NCBI RefSeq assembly: GCF_038181555.1
Contig: NZ_JBBWUA010000001.1
Coordinates: forward strand, 124,001 to 188,000
Direction: 5' to 3'
DNA length: 64,000 nucleotides
DNA from: Desulfitobacterium sp038181555
Lineage (GTDB): Bacteria > Bacillota > Desulfitobacteriia > Desulfitobacteriales > Desulfitobacteriaceae
The translations under genes and the position numbers were made by a program. Below, in pieces: positions 59,481 through 64,000 of the stretch. Each line of letters opens with the position of its first letter. Position 1 is the stretch's first letter. The notes under the pieces are model-generated. The model saw only the letters and a program-made list of their open reading frames with translations, had not been told where the DNA came from and did not search any database.

Positions 59481-60074
59481 ATGACAACCATTGATGCTTT
59501 AGGTCAAGTATGCCCTATCCCTGTGATCCGCACCAAAAAGGCTATCGAAGGATTAGGTGAAGAGGGGGGAGTTGTCGCAGTATTGGTCGACAACGATATA
59601 GCACGCCAAAATCTGCAAAAGATGGCCTCGGGAATGGGTCTACAAAGTGAATACACGCAAAAAGAGAATGGCGTCATTGAGGTGACGATAGTAGTCGGTG
59701 AAGGCTGTGTGCTGGAGAATGACCAGACCGCTGAGGATTCCGGGCTAGTCATCGCTATCGGACGGGATACGATGGGAGAAGGCAGCGAGGAGCTCGGGCG
59801 AATCCTCCTCAAGAGCTTTATTTTTTCTTTGAGAGAACTGACTCCGCCACCCACTCATCTCCTTTTCTTTAATTCGGGGGCCCAGCTGACCAGCAGTGAC
59901 TCGAACAGCTTGGAAGACCTGAAAGCTATGGCTGATCAAGGCACCAGCATTCAAACTTGCGGTACCTGCACCAACTATTATGGCATCTCCGATAAGCTTG
60001 GAGTTGGCGAGATTGCCAATATGTACGGCATCGTGACCATCATGGCCGGAGCCAAGCGCTTGATCAATATTTAG
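59481..60074 (+). CDS. yedF: selenium metabolism protein YedF (TusA-like plus DsrE-like)
   Basis: 197 aa from ATG 59481 (GGAGGG 7 nt upstream); an ATG overlapping the selD stop at 59424 is a weaker start. The TusA-like domain (1-75) has GQVCPIPVIRTKKAI with Cys11. The C-terminal domain (about 95-197) is DsrE-like, with FFNSGAQL and CGTCTNYYGI. The fusion is the selenium-metabolism YedF type found next to selD. Probably a persulfide or selenium carrier. Confidence 0.9.
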   Translation: MTTIDALGQVCPIPVIRTKKAIEGLGEEGGVVAVLVDNDIARQNLQKMASGMGLQSEYTQKENGVIEVTIVVGEGCVLENDQTAEDSGLVIAIGRDTMGEGSEELGRILLKSFIFSLRELTPPPTHLLFFNSGAQLTSSDSNSLEDLKAMADQGTSIQTCGTCTNYYGISDKLGVGEIANMYGIVTIMAGAKRLINI

Positions 60075-60084
60075 GGGGTATTAT

Positions 60085-60342
60085 GTGCTCTACATCATAA
60101 CGTTCCCCAACACTCATATGTCTATTTTAGCTGAGAAATCCCTGCAGCAAGGAGGTTTTTCGGTAGGCGTTATGCCAATACCCTCCAGCATTAAAGCTGG
60201 CTGTGGTATTGCTTTGCGGGTCACCGATGCCCAATCAGCAAGTGCTCATTTGTCAGAAAATGAAATCCTTTTTGCGGAGATCTACCAAGCGATAACCACT
60301 GAGAAGGGAACAACCTATCAGCAAATCAATTGTGATTCTTGA
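60085..60342 (+). CDS. DUF3343 putative Se/S carrier protein
   Basis: 85 aa with LYIITFPNTHMSILAEKSL and MPIPSSIKAGCGIALRV, the CGIAL Cys being the conserved one of the DUF3343 family. Starts GTG 60085, 10 bp after the yedF stop (TTAGGGGGT ribosome site). Members of this family occur beside selD and selenium-dependent hydroxylase genes; a carrier role is the working guess. Confidence 0.85.
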   Translation: MLYIITFPNTHMSILAEKSLQQGGFSVGVMPIPSSIKAGCGIALRVTDAQSASAHLSENEILFAEIYQAITTEKGTTYQQINCDS

Positions 60343-60501
60343 TAACCACTAGGATAATTAATATAGACTAATTTCACTAATGTTTTAATTAGTTTAATTT
60401 TATTTAAAATATAGATGTCGATTATAAAAGATATAGATGTTCTATTATAAACTTAATATATTAATTCGGACTAAAATAATAACTGCAAATGAGGGAATAA
60501 A

Positions 60502-62280
60502 ATGATGGTACAAGAACGTATTGCAAAACTAAGAAAACTAATGCAAGAGAATCAGATGGACGCCTATATTGTGCCGAGCTCTGACTCTCATCTCAGTGAA
60601 TATGTAGCAGATCACTTCAAATGCCGGGAGTGGATCTCGGGCTTTACCGGCTCCGCAGGTACAGCGGTGATTACCTTATCGGATGCAGGTCTCTGGACAG
60701 ACGGCCGTTATTACATTCAAGCCGAAAAACAGCTCCAGAATTCTGGAATCCGTCTGTTCCGTGGAGCAGATCCCCGGGTTCCTAGTTATACAAAATGGTT
60801 AAAGGACCTTTTGCCGACAGGTGCATCTGTGGGCTTTGATGGACATGTCTTCTCCGCTAAACAGGTTCAAGATATGGAAAAGGAATTCCAAGGTCAAGTC
60901 ACCTTAAAATTCGGTTCCGATTTAATCGGGCAATTATGGCAGGATCGTCCTCCACTACCGACCACAGATGCCTTTATCTATGATACAAAATATGCCGGTC
61001 GGTCCCGTGGGGAAAAGTTAAACGAACTCCGTGAAAAAATGAAGGGCAAGGGAGCCAATGTTCACGTACTCACAGCCTTAGATGATATCGCCTGGCTTCT
61101 AAATATCCGAGGTGCTGATGTCCCGAATAACCCAGTGACCATAGCCCATGTCTTAGTCACTGAAGAGGCTTGCTATTTATGTATCGATGAAGCTAAGGTT
61201 TCCGGTGCCATGAGAGCAGAGCTAGAGGGCGAAGGTATCCGGATAGCAAAGTACGCAGCCATCGTGGAGCTCCTGAAAGGGTTGCTAGCTAAGGATTCTG
61301 TTCTCTTTGATCCTGAATCGCTCAACGCTGTTCTTTATCATGCCATCCCTTCCGAGGTGAAGAAGGTGGAGGGAGCAAATCCTACCGCTCTGCTCAAAGC
61401 CGTTAAAAATGAGACCGAGTTGGAGAACCTTCGGACGAGCTCTATCCAAGATGGGGTTGTCATGGTTAAATTTATTAAGTGGCTCAAGACCAATCTCGGC
61501 AAAGAACCGATAACTGAGCTTACCGCCGGGGATTATCTGGATAATTTGCGCCGAGAAAACAAGGAATGTGTCGGCCTTAGCTTCGATACTATCGCCGGAC
61601 ACAAGGATCACGGGGCCATGATGCATTATAAAGCCACCCCTGAAAGTGCCTATACCCTAAACCCAGAAGGATTCCTCCTCGTGGATTCCGGCGGTCAATA
61701 CTTCGGAGGGACCACAGATATCACTCGCACCCTTGTTTTAGGCCCCCTGACCGAAGAAGAGAAAAGAGATTATACCCTCGTGTTGAAGGGCCATATTGCC
61801 TTAGCTACCGTGAAATTCCTCCATGGCGCTACAGGCTCTAATCTAGATGTTTTGGCGAGACAACCTATCTGGAAATATGGACTCGATTATAAATGCGGTA
61901 CCGGCCATGGCGTGGGGATGTTCTTAAATGTCCATGAAGGTCCCCAAAGATTGAGCCAAACTCCCAACACTGTAAAGCTTGAAGAAGGTATGATATTGAC
62001 CAACGAACCTGGTATTTATAAGGAAGGCAAATTTGGCATTCGTACCGAGAATATGATGGTGGTCGTTAAGGATGAAGAGACCGAATGTGGTCAGTTTATG
62101 CGCTTCGAGGCCCTGACCTATTGCCCGATTGACATTGCGGGCGTGGACCAGAGCCTACTCACTGATGAGGAAAAAGTGTGGCTCGCTGACTATAACACGA
62201 TGGCTTATACCAAACTGGAGCCGTATTTGGATGATGAAGAAAAGGCTTGGTTAGCTCAAGAGATTGGGACTAAGCTGTAG
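60502..62280 (+). CDS. pepP: Xaa-Pro aminopeptidase (aminopeptidase P, M24B family)
   Basis: 592 aa, long three-domain form. Two creatinase-N-type domains (1-320; WISGFTGSAGTAVIT, LWTDGRYYIQAE) precede an M24 domain. Metal ligands: Asp in LLVDSGGQYFGGTTDITRT (two Asp), His in GTGHGVGMFLNVHEGP, Glu in NEPGIY and Glu in RTENMMVV. It cleaves N-terminal residues before proline. Start ATG 60502 has GAGGG upstream. Likely a cytoplasmic single gene; it is followed by exoA 21 bp downstream. Confidence 0.93.
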   Translation: MMVQERIAKLRKLMQENQMDAYIVPSSDSHLSEYVADHFKCREWISGFTGSAGTAVITLSDAGLWTDGRYYIQAEKQLQNSGIRLFRGADPRVPSYTKWLKDLLPTGASVGFDGHVFSAKQVQDMEKEFQGQVTLKFGSDLIGQLWQDRPPLPTTDAFIYDTKYAGRSRGEKLNELREKMKGKGANVHVLTALDDIAWLLNIRGADVPNNPVTIAHVLVTEEACYLCIDEAKVSGAMRAELEGEGIRIAKYAAIVELLKGLLAKDSVLFDPESLNAVLYHAIPSEVKKVEGANPTALLKAVKNETELENLRTSSIQDGVVMVKFIKWLKTNLGKEPITELTAGDYLDNLRRENKECVGLSFDTIAGHKDHGAMMHYKATPESAYTLNPEGFLLVDSGGQYFGGTTDITRTLVLGPLTEEEKRDYTLVLKGHIALATVKFLHGATGSNLDVLARQPIWKYGLDYKCGTGHGVGMFLNVHEGPQRLSQTPNTVKLEEGMILTNEPGIYKEGKFGIRTENMMVVVKDEETECGQFMRFEALTYCPIDIAGVDQSLLTDEEKVWLADYNTMAYTKLEPYLDDEEKAWLAQEIGTKL

Positions 62281-62301
62281 CAATATAGGGGAGAGAAATA
62301 G

Positions 62302-63066
62302 ATGAAACTTATTTCATGGAATGTTAATGGCATCCGAGCCTGTCTGAACAAGGGCTTTATGGACTTCTTTGAAAAGGAACAAGCGGATATCTTTTGTCTT
62401 CAAGAAACGAAGATTCAAGCAGATCAGGTTCCTTTTCAACTGGAGGGGTATCACCAGTACTGGAATTATGCTCAGAAGAAAGGCTACTCTGGTACAGCCG
62501 TGTTTACAAAACAGGAGCCCTTGCAGGTCACCTATGGCATCGGCAAGGAAGAGCATGATCAAGAAGGCCGCGTCATTACTCTAGAATTTGGGACCTTCTA
62601 TCTCGTAACGGTTTATACCCCCAACTCTCAAAAAGAATTAGCGCGCTTAACTTATCGCATGACCTGGGAAGAAGAATTCCTAGCTTATTTAAAGAGCTTG
62701 GAAAAAACCAAACCCGTTATCTTCTGCGGCGATCTCAACGTTGCCCATACAGAGATAGACCTTAAAAACCCTAAAACCAACCGCAAGAACGCTGGTTTTT
62801 CCGATGAGGAGCGGGCTAAATTCACCGAGCTGCTAGAAAATGGCTTTATCGATACATTCCGCTACTTCTACCCAGATAAAACTGAGGCCTACACTTGGTG
62901 GTCGTACATGTTTAACGCACGAGCCAATAATGCGGGGTGGCGTATCGACTATTTCTGCGTCTCGGAAGCCCTCAAGGACCATCTGAAGGATGCCCTCATT
63001 TATTCCCAAGTCATGGGCTCCGACCATTGCCCCGTCGGCTTAGAAATCTCTTCACCATTTTCCTGA
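62302..63066 (+). CDS. exoA: exodeoxyribonuclease III (AP endonuclease)
   Basis: 254 aa, DNase I-like fold. Motifs: SWNVNGIRACLNKG, CLQETKIQ (Glu), GDLNVAHTEIDLKNP (Asp/Asn), GFSDEERAKFTELL, GWRIDYFCVSE and SDHCPVGLE (catalytic His/Asp). It cuts the backbone at abasic sites and has 3'-5' exonuclease activity in base excision repair. Likely co-transcribed with pepP (GGGGAGAG site). Confidence 0.95.
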   Translation: MKLISWNVNGIRACLNKGFMDFFEKEQADIFCLQETKIQADQVPFQLEGYHQYWNYAQKKGYSGTAVFTKQEPLQVTYGIGKEEHDQEGRVITLEFGTFYLVTVYTPNSQKELARLTYRMTWEEEFLAYLKSLEKTKPVIFCGDLNVAHTEIDLKNPKTNRKNAGFSDEERAKFTELLENGFIDTFRYFYPDKTEAYTWWSYMFNARANNAGWRIDYFCVSEALKDHLKDALIYSQVMGSDHCPVGLEISSPFS

Positions 63067-63077
63067 GACTTGCTTTC

Positions 63078-63111
63078 CGGGGGTGTTCCCTACATGTAGG
63101 GAACACCCCCG
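63078..63111 (+). terminator. perfect palindrome after exoA
   Basis: 34-bp perfect palindrome with arms CGGGGGTGTTCCCTACA; no T-run. It is probably a processing or termination hairpin. Confidence 0.6.
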
Positions 63112-63225
63112 TGACGTTCTGAGTCTTCTCAGGCTTTTGTTATAGATCAGTTGACATAAATAAAGAGATGTAATAATATAATTTCTATAGCGTTGACCTA
63201 CTACCTTAAATTAAATACAATCCAA

Positions 63226-63335
63226 TATCTTATCAAGAGTGGTGGAGGGACTGGCCCAATGAAGCCCAGCAACCGGTATTCCCTAGAATACAGCGGTGCT
63301 AATTCCTGCGATGGAGCCATTGATAGATGAGAGAG
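63226..63335 (+). ncRNA. SAM-I riboswitch (S-box)
   Basis: CTTATCAAGAG, GGTGGAGGGACTGGCCC, GAAGCCCAGCAACC and GATGAGAG blocks give the P1 to P4 core of the S-box. It binds S-adenosylmethionine and, with the following terminator, turns off metA when SAM is plentiful. Confidence 0.93.
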
Positions 63336-63346
63336 GAACTTAAGAC

Positions 63347-63380
63347 CGCAACCTCTTTCTTGTAAAGAGGTTTTTTTATT
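63347..63380 (+). terminator. riboswitch-controlled terminator before metA
   Basis: AACCTCTTT pairs with AAAGAGGTT around a short loop, then TTTTTTATT. Standard expression platform for the S-box. Confidence 0.92.
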
Positions 63381-63417
63381 ATCACTTATGTGTTGAAACA
63401 CTTGGAGGAGAGATAAC

Positions 63418-64000
63418 ATGCCGATCAATGTACCCGATGGCTTACCGGCTGCCGAAATACTTACCCAGGAAGATGTTTTTATCATGGAAGAGGGTCGCGC
63501 CGAGCACCAAGATATTCGACCCCTGAGTATTGTGATTCTTAACCTTATGCCCAATAAAATAATCACCGAAACTCAGATTCTTCGCTTGTTAGGGAATTCC
63601 CCCCTGCAGGTTGATATTACTCTCCTCTATCCGGAAACCCACCTGACCAAGAATACCCCAGAGGAATACCTGATTAAGTATTATCAGACCTTCGATAGTA
63701 TTAAGGACAAGAAATTTGACGGGATGATCATTACTGGTGCCCCCATTGAGCAAATGTCCTTTGAAGAAGTAGATTTCTGGCCGGAGCTCCAAAAGATAAT
63801 GAATTGGAGTCAACACAATGTGTTTTCGACACTCTTTATCTGCTGGGGAGCGCAGGCTGGGCTTTACCACTTTTTTGGGGTTCCCAAGTATCCCTTGCCG
63901 GGGAAAATGTTTGGGGTATTCCCTCATACCCTCAATCGCCGGGATGTCCGTTTGCTCAGAGGCTTTGATGATCTGTTTTATGTGCCTCATTCTCGGCATA
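63418..64000 (+). CDS. metA: homoserine O-acyltransferase (probably acetyl-CoA specific), cut by the window end
   Basis: About 194 residues are present; the gene runs off the window. ATG 63418 follows GGAGGAGAG. MetA fold: MPINVPDGLPAAEIL, NLMPNKIITETQI, catalytic Cys142 in FICWGAQAGLYHFFG. Residue 111 is Glu (TGAPIEQ). In Bacillus MetA a Glu here goes with acetyl-CoA use and a Gly with succinyl-CoA, so O-acetylhomoserine is the likely product. It starts methionine synthesis and is under SAM control by the S-box. Confidence 0.93.
   Translation, partial: MPINVPDGLPAAEILTQEDVFIMEEGRAEHQDIRPLSIVILNLMPNKIITETQILRLLGNSPLQVDITLLYPETHLTKNTPEEYLIKYYQTFDSIKDKKFDGMIITGAPIEQMSFEEVDFWPELQKIMNWSQHNVFSTLFICWGAQAGLYHFFGVPKYPLPGKMFGVFPHTLNRRDVRLLRGFDDLFYVPHSRH

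Noticed and set aside
63078..63111. 34-bp palindrome after exoA as a mobile repeat
   Set aside because: It sits right after a stop codon and no second copy was seen, so a terminator-like hairpin is the simpler reading.

Overview
The window looks like chromosome of an anaerobic, respiring, spore-former-type Firmicute, most likely Desulfitobacterium or a close Peptococcaceae relative. This is inferred from gene content: menaquinone synthesis, several exported flavoprotein reductases with Tat or lipoprotein signals, a corrinoid methyltransferase (O-demethylase type) cluster, a TorD chaperone, a selenium cluster, an S-box upstream of metA, and a squalene-hopene cyclase family gene. No CRISPR array, rRNA or tRNA gene was seen; there is one tmRNA.

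Layout. 0.1-3.3 kb: a sensor kinase with a c-type heme motif, its response regulator and a TorD-type chaperone, probably attached to a molybdoenzyme operon to the left of the window. 3.5-4.5 kb: DUF2325 and DUF3793 genes behind a Fur-box-like sequence. 4.6-7.9 kb: terpene cyclase and glycerol kinase. 8-13.1 kb (minus): a TetR-controlled MacAB-like efflux system. 13.4-17.2 kb: a KdpD/KdpE-like pair that lacks the usual KdpD N-terminal part, then a KimA-type potassium transporter. 17.3-19.8 kb: small stress or redox proteins (LEA-like, cupin, dual CDGSH, EFR1-type ferredoxin). 19.9-21.8 kb: a GMP synthase with no recognisable glutaminase triad, and the divergent tmRNA. 21.8-27.7 kb: an accessory cassette bracketed by an inverted repeat and IS21-family debris, carrying TetR, an Fe-S protein, HypA, a FAD oxidoreductase, a membrane SRPBCC protein and HypB. 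28.2-39.8 kb: three exported FAD reductase-like proteins with two sensor kinases (minus) and two response regulators (plus) in divergent pairs. 39.9-41.1 kb: an ECF sigma factor and a divergent Cys-rich protein. 41.3-48.5 kb: menF-D-H-B-E-C. 48.8-51.5 kb: small zinc proteins, thymidine kinase, ferritin, universal stress protein. 51.8-54.9 kb: MT II, corrinoid protein, URO-D-type MT I and a DUF2284 protein. 55-57 kb: a soluble chemoreceptor and a lipoprotein. 57.1-60.3 kb: cysteine-desulfurase-like protein, SelD, YedF and DUF3343. 60.5-64 kb: aminopeptidase P, ExoA and an S-box-controlled metA cut by the window end.

How the parts fit. The reductases, menaquinone genes and heme sensor kinase all point to anaerobic respiration that switches among electron acceptors. 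The 11-bp-spaced CTTAA repeats in front of two reductase genes and kimA look like OmpR/PhoB-type response-regulator sites. The methyltransferase cluster would feed methyl groups from methyl ethers or similar donors to tetrahydrofolate. The least explained piece is the IS21-bracketed cassette, which pairs nickel chaperones with an Fe-S protein, a flavoprotein and a SRPBCC protein but no nickel enzyme.

Many starts were moved from the longest open frame to the codon with the best ribosome-binding site; several are TTG or GTG. All functional calls rest on motif recognition by eye, with no database search.
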